Below, in pieces: positions 32,414 through 40,044 of a stretch of DNA of 64,000 bases. The DNA lies in NCBI RefSeq assembly GCF_014117325.1, contig NZ_CP059732.1:3919001-3983000 (forward strand). The letters are read 5' to 3'. The notes beneath the pieces were generated by a model that ran no database searches, was not told where the DNA came from, and saw nothing but the letters and a program-made list of their open reading frames with translations. Numbering within the stretch: position 1 is the stretch's first letter; the number at the start of each line of letters is the position of its first letter. The position numbers were made by a program, and so were the translations under genes. Origin of the DNA: Spirosoma foliorum (lineage in GTDB: Bacteria; Bacteroidota; Bacteroidia; Cytophagales; Spirosomataceae).

Positions 32414-33615
32414 AACCGTAGTTTTCCCGTCGCGTCGACATCGGCAATGTTATAGGCAATAAAAACCGGGAACGGCTTTGGAATGCTCAATGTGCGCGGT
32501 TTCTGGTCGACCAGGCATTTAGTCATAAACGCAGCATCAAATGTCTGACTACCTAAAATCAGATTCGCTAGTTCAACTGGTTTCTGCACCCGAACGCAGC
32601 CATGACTTCGCCAGCGATCGGCGGTTTGCGTAAATAAGTCCCGGCTATTGGTATCGTGCAGGTAAATGGCCAGTGGATTAGCCAAATCAAATTTTAATAG
32701 CCCCAGCGAATTCTCACAACCTGATGCCTGCCGAACACGATAGGGAAAATTAGTTGTCGATAAGCTATCCCAATCTATTTCTTCGGGGTCGATTTCCTGA
32801 TTCTTATCATTCAGAATTTGAAGATTTTGATTGTAGATGAACGCAATGTTCCGTTTCATGCGAGGTAGCATTTCATCCAGTGCGATGTTCTGTGGTACAT
32901 TCCAGTACGGATAGGCCACAATATCCTGCACATAGGTGGTCATACAGGGTGTGCGCTTATCGGGCTTTCCGGCAATAACCTGCATGGGTAATAGCCGTTC
33001 GCCTGCTCGACCAAATACGTTCAATTCGCCCGCCGGAATATTGACGAGTACAAACCGGTCGGCATCGAAGCGATTGACATACCGATAGAAGTTAAGCGTC
33101 TGTCGAATTAATCGCAGTGAGTCGGCTAATGCAGGATTCGATCTGGCTAATTTTCGCAGACGGCTATAGTGCCCCACCAACTGATTGTAAGGCCCAAACG
33201 GTGCAAGCTTTACCAAAGCCGTGGGCTTACTGGCCTCGTATACATTTTGAGTCCAACTAGAGTCAACAGCTTCCTTTAGTCCACTAAACTCTAGTCGGGA
33301 AGGCTTTTTCCCATAACGAATTTCGAGAAGGAGGTCAGCCAGCTTTTCTTCGGTTTCAGCCTGATCAAGTCCAGCTTTAGTCCCAAATCGGGTCGTATCA
33401 ATGCCAACCGAATCGGCATAACGGCAGACAGAGTGTAGCGTTACGAGTGCTTGTTTTGCTTTCTTTTCCGCTTGTTGACGAGTCTGTTCAACTTTAGCCT
33501 GTTCTTTCTTTGTTGCTTTCTGTTTAATAAACCACTTACCCACAAAGAACAGGAGTACCAGACTGGCTACTACCGCAACACCAATTCCAATTCTTCGTTT
33601 ATCCAGGTTATCCAT
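32383..33615 (-). CDS. L,D-transpeptidase (YkuD), membrane anchored
   Basis: A 410-residue protein with an N-terminal anchor (GIGVAVVASLVLLFFVGKWF) and a Lys-rich coiled segment (KEQAKVEQTRQQAEKKAKQA) before a YcbB-like region and the catalytic domain. The catalytic motif SHGCVRVQKPVELANLIL carries the nucleophilic Cys, and AIYLHDTNSRDLF the conserved His. It would form 3-3 cross-links or attach proteins to peptidoglycan. The peptidoglycan-binding domain seen in E. coli YcbB is not obvious, so the gene resembles a shortened LdtD-like enzyme. It converges on the YkuD-2 gene with overlapping tails. Confidence 0.9.
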   Translation of the reverse strand: MDNLDKRRIGIGVAVVASLVLLFFVGKWFIKQKATKKEQAKVEQTRQQAEKKAKQALVTLHSVCRYADSVGIDTTRFGTKAGLDQAETEEKLADLLLEIRYGKKPSRLEFSGLKEAVDSSWTQNVYEASKPTALVKLAPFGPYNQLVGHYSRLRKLARSNPALADSLRLIRQTLNFYRYVNRFDADRFVLVNIPAGELNVFGRAGERLLPMQVIAGKPDKRTPCMTTYVQDIVAYPYWNVPQNIALDEMLPRMKRNIAFIYNQNLQILNDKNQEIDPEEIDWDSLSTTNFPYRVRQASGCENSLGLLKFDLANPLAIYLHDTNSRDLFTQTADRWRSHGCVRVQKPVELANLILGSQTFDAAFMTKCLVDQKPRTLSIPKPFPVFIAYNIADVDATGKLRFYKDVYALDK

Positions 33616-33684
33616 GCGTATTGTTGTGTTTCACTAGTACAACAACTAGTCAAACCTACCTTTGTTTTTTCCTGAATTGCCCAA

Positions 33685-33725
33685 CAACGAAACGGGCAAC
33701 CCTGATCAAGTTGCCCGTTTCGTTG
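33685..33725. terminator. Perfect 16-bp hairpin terminator
   Basis: CAACGAAACGGGCAAC / GTTGCCCGTTTCGTTG with a 9-nt loop starts two bases below the stop of the 33727 gene, on the minus strand. Confidence 0.88.
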
Positions 33726-33726
33726 A

Positions 33727-33972
33727 TTAGCTATACGCCGGCTTGTCAATATTCGGCTTAGGGTTGGGGTTTCGATTTGGATGCGTCATCCGCACGTTGG
33801 CAGCTATGTTGTCGCCATCCATATAGTCTTCTTCCAACGCATCGGGCTCTAACTCCTCTGCGTCAATCTGACTACCTGGGCCACTATTGCCTTCAATCGA
33901 TTGGTTTGCCAAACCGGCGGGCGAAATGGCTTGCTTGGCCCGGATGATATCTTCTTTTTCCTGATTTTCCAT
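33727..33972 (-). CDS. Small acidic protein (81 aa)
   Basis: A hydrophilic, acidic, apparently disordered protein. Notable parts are a helical start (MENQEKEDIIRAKQAISPAG) and an Asp/Glu-rich core (IDAEELEPDALEEDYMDGD), with a Pro/Asn-rich tail (HPNRNPNPKPNIDKP). No membrane segment or known domain. The strong terminator right after it and the coherent composition favour a real gene. Function unknown. Confidence 0.6.
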   Translation of the reverse strand: MENQEKEDIIRAKQAISPAGLANQSIEGNSGPGSQIDAEELEPDALEEDYMDGDNIAANVRMTHPNRNPNPKPNIDKPAYS

Positions 33973-34043
33973 AACAATCTTACCTGTAAAGTTTCTATCT
34001 AATCATTAGTCTATCAAACTAGTAAGCTAGAGTATTGTTTATT

Positions 34044-34154
34044 AAACTCTGGCGCGAGTATGTACTCGTGCCTGTTAATAAGTCAGTATCCACTGACGCA
34101 AGCGAATGCTTGCTCTATCAAAAAGGCAGGAGTACATACTCGCGCCAGAGTTTA
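34044..34154. repeat. REP-like palindrome, GGCGCGAGTA family (copy 1)
   Basis: The arms AAACTCTGGCGCGAGTATGT and on, and their near-perfect complement at 34124-34154, give about 30 paired bases. The core CGAGTATGTACTCG is itself a small palindrome, and an inner hairpin CAAGCGAATGCTTG lies in the loop. The second copy is at 62377-62496. It lies between the fasciclin stop and the small acidic gene. Confidence 0.85.
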
Positions 34155-34157
34155 ACA

Positions 34158-34748
34158 TCATTTCGTGCCTGGCATTAATACGGAATCAATTGAATACACT
34201 AAGCCATTAGTCGCTTCAGCATCCCCTTGATCGATGGTGGCTGTGTTGCCTGCTCCGTCGGTGATGCTTAGCGTTTCACCTTGCTTGCCGACAGTCAGAG
34301 TGCCTCCCGTTACCGTTTTAAGCTTCTGTCCATCCTGCAACTGATCGGCCGTGTATTTACCTTTCACGACGTGATAAGCTAACAACTTCTGTAGCTTAGC
34401 TTTAGCAGCAGGTTTCATTAACTCATCCAGTGTTCCGGCGGGGAGTTTATCGAAGGCTTCATTCGTAGGTGCAAACACGGTATATGGGCCTTTACTGCTC
34501 GCCTGCTCCGTCAGGCCTGATACACGCATAGCCCTAAACAACGTCGTGTGCCTGGCCGATCTGGCAGCACTGATCGCCAAGTCTTTATTCGTCACCGAAT
34601 GACTTGGTTTCAATACCGAATTAGCTTCGGATGTCGTACTTGTGGCCAATTGGCCCGCCGAATTCTGCGTTTGTGCATTAGCTGCTACAAAAAGTCCAGA
34701 GAGCAGTACACACGCCACTACCCCACTCAAACCGAGTTTCTTTTTCAT
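34158..34748 (-). CDS. Fasciclin-domain secreted protein
   Basis: A 196-residue exported protein. The start at 34748 (MKKKLGLSGVVACVLLSG) gives a normal signal peptide with AANAQ cleavage. One fasciclin (FAS1) domain follows: TTLFRAMRVSGLTEQ, GPYTVFAPTNEAFDKLP (the H1-like box) and TNGLVYSIDSVLMP (the H2-like box), with LLAYHVVKGKYTADQL between them. FAS1 proteins mediate adhesion or matrix binding. A Ser/Thr-rich linker precedes the domain. It is monocistronic and ends 3 bp after the REP-like palindrome. Confidence 0.92.
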   Translation of the reverse strand: MKKKLGLSGVVACVLLSGLFVAANAQTQNSAGQLATSTTSEANSVLKPSHSVTNKDLAISAARSARHTTLFRAMRVSGLTEQASSKGPYTVFAPTNEAFDKLPAGTLDELMKPAAKAKLQKLLAYHVVKGKYTADQLQDGQKLKTVTGGTLTVGKQGETLSITDGAGNTATIDQGDAEATNGLVYSIDSVLMPGTK

Positions 34749-34893
34749 GCTAATTGAGTCTAGTTGGAAATGAAACATACAGCTTACCACAAGATAAGCC
34801 CGAAGCAATCGCCCCGATTTATTGAGTAAACGGTAGGTTAACAGCAGAAAATTGCCCAGAAAGTCAGAAAATGAGCGAAAGGGACAACGTTAT

Positions 34894-35019
34894 TTATTTA
34901 GAGAAAACGCCCTTTGCAATAAGATATGGAATCAACAGCCAAAGGAGGCCTTTGATAAGGAAGAAGAAAAAGCCCAGCCAGCCAACGCGCTTGAGCCAAA
35001 ATTTGAAGCGCTCATTCAT
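34894..35019 (-). CDS. 41-aa membrane protein
   Basis: A small protein read from the minus strand: MNERFKFWLKRVGWLGFFFF followed by LIKGLLWLLIPYLIAKGVFSK. It has a basic start and one long hydrophobic helix. I recall similar short single-helix proteins in Bacteroidota, where they are usually unnamed. A TATCTTTG sequence (TAnnTTTG) lies only 5 bp upstream of the ATG, which would make the mRNA almost leaderless. The reading frame on the other strand (34852-35160) has no such features. Function unknown. Confidence 0.65.
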   Translation of the reverse strand: MNERFKFWLKRVGWLGFFFFLIKGLLWLLIPYLIAKGVFSK

Positions 35020-35360
35020 AAAGCAAAGATAGCGATTTCTGGCTGTTGCCTTCTACACACATCTGGACTACTGGAAGGAGATTATAAAGATGACCGACGG
35101 ATTTTCATCGTCAAGGAATGGAGGATATTCTCGCCAAAGAAAAAGCCTTGCGAGAAGTAATCACAGTCTAGCTTAACCTACTGGAAGCGTCATTTTACGA
35201 GAGTCCCAGATAGGCTTAAATCAGGCAGAAAGTAAAAAAAGTTTCTATCAACCAAACTTATCAGGCCTAAGCGGGATTATCAATTAAATCTAAACCACAA
35301 GCACCTTTATTTCTTCGCTTGTTGTCGGTGAAGAACGAACCTAGTTCACTAGAAAACCAT
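35020..35360. other. Non-coding 341-bp region between divergent genes
   Basis: No gene or strong hairpin is seen. It must hold the promoter of the FKBP gene, but I find no complete TTTG-N19-TAnnTTTG match on the plus strand. Confidence 0.55.
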
Positions 35361-35834
35361 ATGAATATTACAAAAAACAAAGTAGCTTCTATTCACTACA
35401 CCCTTCGTGATAGTAGTGGTAACATTTTAGATTCCAGCCAGGGACAAGATCCATTATATTATCTACATGGGGCCAATAACCTCATTCCGGGTATGGAAGA
35501 AGGACTGGAAGGTCGTACGAAAGGCGACCATTTTCAGATAGACGTTTCTCCCGAGAAAGGGTATGGCAAACGTGATTCCCGATTGGTAGAAGCTGTTCCT
35601 CTTCGGGCATTTGGCGGCCAGAAGATTGAGGTTGGGATGCAATTTGAGACCAATGAGGGTCAGGTTGTTACCGTAACTGAAGTTGGCCCTGATACGGTAA
35701 CGGTCGATGCAAATCACCCCCTTGCCGATCAGAGTCTTTATTTCGATGTCGAAGTAATCGACGTTCGGGATGCCACAGAGGATGAACTAACGCATGGCCA
35801 TGCGCATGGCCCAGATGGTCATCATCATCATTAA
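35361..35834 (+). CDS. FKBP-type peptidyl-prolyl isomerase, SlyD-like
   Basis: A 157-residue cytoplasmic prolyl isomerase. The start ATG at 35361 (MNITKNKVASIHYTLRDSSG) is the SlyD-like N-terminus. FKBP motifs follow: LYYLHGANNLIPGMEEGLEG, then the IF (insert-in-flap) segment VSPEKGYGKRDSRLVEAVPL, and the closing strand NHPLADQSLYFDVEVIDV. The tail is His-rich (GHAHGPDGHHHH), a metal-binding tail as in SlyD, which delivers nickel. So it is probably a chaperone/isomerase with metal affinity. A gap-filling hairpin follows directly after its stop. Confidence 0.93.
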   Translation: MNITKNKVASIHYTLRDSSGNILDSSQGQDPLYYLHGANNLIPGMEEGLEGRTKGDHFQIDVSPEKGYGKRDSRLVEAVPLRAFGGQKIEVGMQFETNEGQVVTVTEVGPDTVTVDANHPLADQSLYFDVEVIDVRDATEDELTHGHAHGPDGHHHH

Positions 35835-35926
35835 AAGAAGGGAGAAAGGAGGAAGGGGGCGAGAGGGAGTAAAGGGAAAATAGACCAATCCTTTCTGCCC
35901 TCTCGTCCTCTTCCTCCTTTCTCCCT
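35835..35926. repeat. Purine/pyrimidine inverted repeat between FKBP and Sua5 genes
   Basis: The left arm AAGAAGGGAGAAAGGAGGAA reads as AGGGA-like words in steps of about 8 nt. The right arm CCTCTTCCTCCTTTCTCCCT is its complement. It runs from the FKBP stop to the -7 box of the Sua5 gene. Confidence 0.82.
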
Positions 35927-35934
35927 TATCTTTG
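35927..35934 (+). promoter_or_regulatory. Candidate -7 box of the Sua5-type gene
   Basis: TATCTTTG (TAnnTTTG) ends 4 bp before the ATG at 35939, which implies a leaderless or near-leaderless mRNA. Its -33 position would lie inside the hairpin arm. Confidence 0.45.
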
Positions 35935-35938
35935 TACC

Positions 35939-36889
35939 ATGGCACAGATTGGTACAAATACGCAGCTAGCGAAGGAGTTTCTGGAGGCAGGAAACGTGGT
36001 GGGCATCCCTACCGAAACAGTATATGGATTAGCCGGAAATGCATTTAATCTGGATGCTGTCCTGAAAATTTTCCAGGTCAAGAATCGCCCCTCTTTCGAT
36101 CCGCTCATTATTCATACGGACTCGCTCGAAAAGCTCGACCAATTTGTGACCGACATTCCTGAGCCAGCCCAAAAACTAGCAGAGGTCTACTGGCCCGGTC
36201 CGTTAACGCTGCTTCTTCCCAAACGCGACTTAATTCCAGACCTCGTCACAGCAGGCTTACCTTCTGTTGCGGTTCGGATTCCGAATCATCCACTTACGCT
36301 CGATTTACTGCGTTCGCTCGATTTTCCCCTGGCCGCACCGAGTGCTAATCCATTTGGCTATATCAGCCCAACTACTGCACAGCACGTCGCCGATCAACTA
36401 GGCGATCAAATACCCTATATTCTGGATGGTGGTCCGGCAGGTGTTGGTATTGAATCAACGATTGTAGGTTTTGAGAACAACCAGGCCACCGTATTTCGGC
36501 TGGGGGGTATGGCTTTAGAACAAATCGAGCAAGTAGTTGGGCCCGTTTCCGTACAAACCCATTCGACCTCGAACCCGAAAGCGCCGGGCATGTTAAGCAG
36601 TCACTATGCCCCCCGCAAACCGCTAATTCTGGTTGCTGCGGGACATACTCCTGAACCGAATGAGCGGGCAGGCGCTTTAGTGTTTCGGGAACCATTCGGC
36701 GGCATTTCAACTGACCATCAGCGAATTCTCTCCCCCACAGGCGATCTGAACGAAGCGGCTAAAAATCTCTTCGCGCACCTGCGTGCCTTAGACACGCTCC
36801 CCATCGACATTATTTACGCTGAACCCCTACCCAATCAGGGACTAGGTTGGGCTATGAACGATCGACTCCGGCGGGCGAGTGTACACTAG
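35939..36889 (+). CDS. L-threonylcarbamoyladenylate synthase, Sua5 type
   Basis: It makes threonylcarbamoyl-AMP for the tRNA modification t6A. The 316-residue protein has the YrdC domain (GNVVGIPTETVYGLAGNAFN, FQVKNRPSFDPLIIH, YWPGPLTLLLPKR, with the SAN motif in AAPSANPFGYISPT) and a C-terminal Sua5 domain starting at KAPGMLSSHYAPRKPL. The SAN motif is intact, unlike the YciO-like protein at 5299. The ATG at 35939 is supported by the -7 box 4 bp upstream. TsaB/TsaD partners are not in the window. Confidence 0.94.
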   Translation: MAQIGTNTQLAKEFLEAGNVVGIPTETVYGLAGNAFNLDAVLKIFQVKNRPSFDPLIIHTDSLEKLDQFVTDIPEPAQKLAEVYWPGPLTLLLPKRDLIPDLVTAGLPSVAVRIPNHPLTLDLLRSLDFPLAAPSANPFGYISPTTAQHVADQLGDQIPYILDGGPAGVGIESTIVGFENNQATVFRLGGMALEQIEQVVGPVSVQTHSTSNPKAPGMLSSHYAPRKPLILVAAGHTPEPNERAGALVFREPFGGISTDHQRILSPTGDLNEAAKNLFAHLRALDTLPIDIIYAEPLPNQGLGWAMNDRLRRASVH

Positions 36890-36953
36890 AGGTCACTGGC
36901 ATTTTTTTATCCCAAAATTGGTTTTAGCTTTAAGCGTTAAAAATACATAAGCC

Positions 36954-37148
36954 ATGACAACAGAAAAACCTAAAAAAGGAGAACGGCATGAGCGGGCTTT
37001 AGCTATTGTCAAACAAATGGTAGCCAATAAGAAAGAAGCTGAAAAACAGGCTATTGAAGATTATAAAAACAATCCCGCCAAACAAGCCCTAGTGGCCGAA
37101 CTGGATCGTAAGAATGCAGAAAGAGGAACGCCCATTGTTCGGTTATGA
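36954..37148 (+). CDS. Small basic protein (64 aa), overlaps the next gene
   Basis: A charged, helical 64-residue protein (MTTEKPKKGERHERALAIVK, then NKKEAEKQAIEDYKNNPAKQ) with no hydrophobic segment. It overlaps the start of the 167-residue gene by 35 bp, so the two are translationally coupled. The pattern, a small charged protein upstream of a larger unknown protein, is what many two-gene toxin-antitoxin and immunity modules look like. There is no sequence proof. Confidence 0.6.
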   Translation: MTTEKPKKGERHERALAIVKQMVANKKEAEKQAIEDYKNNPAKQALVAELDRKNAERGTPIVRL

Positions 37149-37617
37149 GGTAACGAATGAAAAAACAGATTCTTTTCTGTTTAGAACAAGCAATAGAATT
37201 CTTTACGAGGTCAGTTTTAGGCCGAGCGGCTATATTTTTGCTAACGACCCCGACCTTCAGCCATTTGTTTTTGAGATAACTATTGCCGTTATCGACAATC
37301 CTTTGGGGAAACGCCCACCAGGAGATCCATTAGTTCCTCCAACGATTGCTCGGATATTTAGTAATTTTTTTGAGCAACATGAGCGAATTGTTGTCTATAT
37401 ATGCGATATATCCGACCAGCGTGGCCGTATAAGGCAACGCAAGTTTTTAAGCTGGTTCCATTATTATAAAGGCGTTGATTATTTCCAATTCAACGACACC
37501 TTAACCGACGAAGCGGGCGAGCATTATTTTATCTCCCTGATTCTCAGACTAGATAACCCTTACCGTCGTCGCTTACTTTTGGCTTTCGATGATTTACTAA
37601 CTGACTCTAGAAAGTAA
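37114..37617 (+). CDS. Unknown protein, possibly DUF6169-like (167 aa)
   Basis: A soluble protein beginning MQKEERPLFGYEVTNEKTDS. The pattern FLFRTSNRILYEVSFRPSGYIFAN, FVFEITIAVIDN, IARIFSNFFEQHERIVVYICD and RQRKFLSWFHYYK, ending EHYFISLILRLDNPYRRRLLLAF, resembles what I know as DUF6169 of Bacteroidota, but that match is tentative. It overlaps the 64-residue gene and ends one base before the stop codon of the convergent kinase gene. No catalytic residues can be proposed. Confidence 0.6.
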   Translation: MQKEERPLFGYEVTNEKTDSFLFRTSNRILYEVSFRPSGYIFANDPDLQPFVFEITIAVIDNPLGKRPPGDPLVPPTIARIFSNFFEQHERIVVYICDISDQRGRIRQRKFLSWFHYYKGVDYFQFNDTLTDEAGEHYFISLILRLDNPYRRRLLLAFDDLLTDSRK

Positions 37618-37618
37618 G

Positions 37619-38692
37619 TTAAATCTCCCCACGCTCGATAGCCTTTGCTGAATTATCTGCCAACTCAATAATCATGGGCAGCAAATGCCCAAAGCGAGCG
37701 TCTTTAGTATGTCCCTGTTTCCAGCGAGTATAAATCTGCTGGGCAATTACGGCGTTCTTATACAGTCCGAATACGTAATAAAACAGAATTTGGCTCAAGT
37801 CTCGCCCGCTTTGTTCGGCATAACGAGCCACCACTTCCTGCCGGGTTAAATTGCCCGGTAGCCAGGTCAGGTTGAAGTTTTTATACGCTGGGCTGTCTTC
37901 CGCTTCGGACCAATAGGCAAGGGTAGCCCCCAAATCCATCAACGGGTCGCCGACGGTTGCCATTTCCCAATCCAATACACCTTTAATAAGCGGTAGCGGA
38001 TCGCCTGTGGCTTCGTTAGCAGCGAATAGGACATTGTCAAATTTGTAGTCGTTGTGCAGAAAAGCAGGCGCGTGATCGATAGGGTAATTCTGTTGAAGCC
38101 AATAGCCAACGCTATTCATGGATTCAATTTTATCGGTTTCGGCAGTCCGATAGCGTTGGTTCCAGCCTTCCACTTGCCTTTGTACGTAGCCGTTTGGTTT
38201 GCCCAACTGGATGAGTCCCGTTTTCTCAATGTCTAAACGATGAATAGCTACCAAATTATCGACCAATGCCTCCGATAACTCACGCATCCAGGCAGGGTCA
38301 AGGTTCAAGGTTGGGGCCATGTGCGCACGCAAAATGATGCCTGAAATACGCGTCATGATATAAAATGGCGCGCCAATTATATCCGCTGACTCGCAGTAAA
38401 CAATAGGCTCTGGAATTTTATCGTAATGCCCTTTTAACAGCGACAATACCCGAAACTCACGGCCCATGTCGTGCCCTCCTTTAATGTTGGCCCCAAACGG
38501 CGGTCGGCGCAGTACATACTCTTGAGTGCTGGTTTTAAGCCAATACGTCAGATTAGAGAAGCCGTTCGCAAATTGCCGTACTTCCTGAATTTCGCCTACC
38601 GAAGGAGCAACCTGCCGGAGGTACTCATGCAACAGATTCAGATCAAGTTCTTCGCCAGAGCGAACAGCGCGGGGCGCATCGAGAGAAAGCAT
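37619..38692 (-). CDS. Phosphotransferase (APH family), ACAD10/11 kinase-half homologue
   Basis: A 357-residue kinase-like protein; the ATG at 38692 (MLSLDAPRAVRSGEEL) is preferred, since the 13 upstream codons are repeat sequence. Motifs: FANGFSNLTYWLKT (nucleotide-loop region), EYVLRRPPFG, FLHNDYKFDNVLF (HxDxxxxN catalytic loop) and GVLDWEMATVGDPLMDLG (metal-binding DWE). In mammals this domain is fused to the acyl-CoA dehydrogenase of ACAD10/11 and phosphorylates 4-hydroxyacyl-CoA. Here it lies just downstream of such a dehydrogenase. Predicted to act in 4-hydroxy acid breakdown. Confidence 0.88.
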   Translation of the reverse strand: MLSLDAPRAVRSGEELDLNLLHEYLRQVAPSVGEIQEVRQFANGFSNLTYWLKTSTQEYVLRRPPFGANIKGGHDMGREFRVLSLLKGHYDKIPEPIVYCESADIIGAPFYIMTRISGIILRAHMAPTLNLDPAWMRELSEALVDNLVAIHRLDIEKTGLIQLGKPNGYVQRQVEGWNQRYRTAETDKIESMNSVGYWLQQNYPIDHAPAFLHNDYKFDNVLFAANEATGDPLPLIKGVLDWEMATVGDPLMDLGATLAYWSEAEDSPAYKNFNLTWLPGNLTRQEVVARYAEQSGRDLSQILFYYVFGLYKNAVIAQQIYTRWKQGHTKDARFGHLLPMIIELADNSAKAIERGEI

Positions 38693-38736
38693 TTGATATA
38701 GGATGTATGATATAGGGTATATACTATCCAACCCTA
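38693..38736. repeat. Degenerate heptad run between the dehydrogenase and the kinase
   Basis: GATATAG, GATGTAT, GATATAG and GGTATAT follow each other from 38695 in 7-nt steps, with a weak partial complement (TATACTATCC). It is a one-armed or decayed relative of the other heptad repeats. It is in the gap between the two genes of the operon. Confidence 0.6.
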
Positions 38737-38758
38737 TTAATCAATCGTTTACAGTATT

Positions 38759-40024
38759 TTATAGAGATGACTCGGCTGCCATCATTTGCCGAAACTGACG
38801 CAGCTCTTTTGCTTTTTGCTTAATGTCCAGTCCATATTTTTTCAGAATATTGGTTGCCAGATTTTGCTTATGTACTTCATCGGCTCCGTCCCAGATACGG
38901 GCTCCTCGTTCATGCCGATACATAGCAGAAAGCACGGTATCGTCCGTAACGCCCAGGGCACCATGCACCTGAATGGCCCGGTCGAGTACGCGCAGAAAAG
39001 CATTGGCCACGTAGAATTTTATGGCCGAAACAGCATCCCGAACATTGCTTACGCCGACCGTATCGATCATGTGAGCGGTGTTCAGTACATACAATCGGCA
39101 GGCATCAATTTCGGCTCGACTTTCGGCAATGAAATCCTGAATAAACTGCTTTTCGCCCAGCATCACGCCCTCTTCAATCTCACGAGTGGCAGCCCGTTTG
39201 CACATCAAATCCAGCGCCTTTTCGGCATTACCAACCCAACGCATGCAGTGGTGAACGCGTCCGGGCCCCAACCGTTCCTGCGCCAGTCGAAAACCCATAC
39301 CTTCGCCTGCAATCACGTTTGCAGCCGGAACCCGACAGTTGGTATACGTCACTTCGGCATGGCTAAACCAGCCTTCACCCGCTTCGCCAAAAACGGGAAT
39401 ATTACGTTCAATGTTGAAGCCAGGCGTATCGGTTGGAACGATAATCATACTGGCTCGCTGGTGCGGGGCGGCATCCGGATTTGTTACAGCCATTACCACC
39501 GCAAAAGCAGCACCATCGGCCGAGGATGTGAACCACTTACGCCCATTTATCACGTAGTCGTTTCCATCGCGTACGGCTAAGGTGGCCATTCGGGTAGGGT
39601 TTGAGCCCGCAAACTCGGGTTCGGTCATTGAGAAACAGGAACGAATTTCGCCTGCCATCAGTGGTTTCAAATACCGTTCTTTCAGCTCTTCCGAAGCGAA
39701 TTTGTGAAGTAATTCGGTATTGCCGATGTCAGGTGCCTGACACCCAAACACATAATGTCCGAAAAAGGGCGCATGCGCCAATGCTTCACTAATCTGACCA
39801 AATTCGCACAACGTAAGACCATGTCCCCCTTCCTCTTTTGACAGATGCAATCCCCACAAACCGGCAGCTTTGACCAACTTCCGTTTCTGATCAAGAATGG
39901 GAATAATAGCGCCAAGATTGTTATGCGAAAATCCGTCTTCGAGCGGAATCAATTCGTATTGAACAAATTCCTGAACTCGCGCCAATAAGGGCCTGACTCG
40001 CTCGGTCGTGAAAATCGTTTCCAT
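38759..40024 (-). CDS. Acyl-CoA dehydrogenase, ACAD10/11-like
   Basis: A 421-residue flavoprotein that would desaturate acyl-CoA. Motifs: EGGHGLTLCEFGQISEAL (N-terminal helical domain), CFSMTEPEFAGSNPTRM and WFTSSADGAAFAVVMAVTN (beta domain, FAD contacts), and AIQVHGALGVTDDT followed by ARIWDGADEVHKQNLATNIL, the C-terminal segment with the ACAD11-type DGADEVH. The kinase-like gene follows 66 bp downstream. In mammals the two are one protein, so this operon looks like the split ancestor or split form. The substrate would be a 4-phosphorylated acyl-CoA. Confidence 0.92.
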   Translation of the reverse strand: METIFTTERVRPLLARVQEFVQYELIPLEDGFSHNNLGAIIPILDQKRKLVKAAGLWGLHLSKEEGGHGLTLCEFGQISEALAHAPFFGHYVFGCQAPDIGNTELLHKFASEELKERYLKPLMAGEIRSCFSMTEPEFAGSNPTRMATLAVRDGNDYVINGRKWFTSSADGAAFAVVMAVTNPDAAPHQRASMIIVPTDTPGFNIERNIPVFGEAGEGWFSHAEVTYTNCRVPAANVIAGEGMGFRLAQERLGPGRVHHCMRWVGNAEKALDLMCKRAATREIEEGVMLGEKQFIQDFIAESRAEIDACRLYVLNTAHMIDTVGVSNVRDAVSAIKFYVANAFLRVLDRAIQVHGALGVTDDTVLSAMYRHERGARIWDGADEVHKQNLATNILKKYGLDIKQKAKELRQFRQMMAAESSL

Positions 40025-40044
40025 ATTGGAAAAATAGGGGATTT

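Noticed and set aside
34852..35160. 102-residue plus-strand protein
   Set aside because: No motif, composition unlike a protein of the window, and the minus strand holds a more convincing 41-residue membrane protein.
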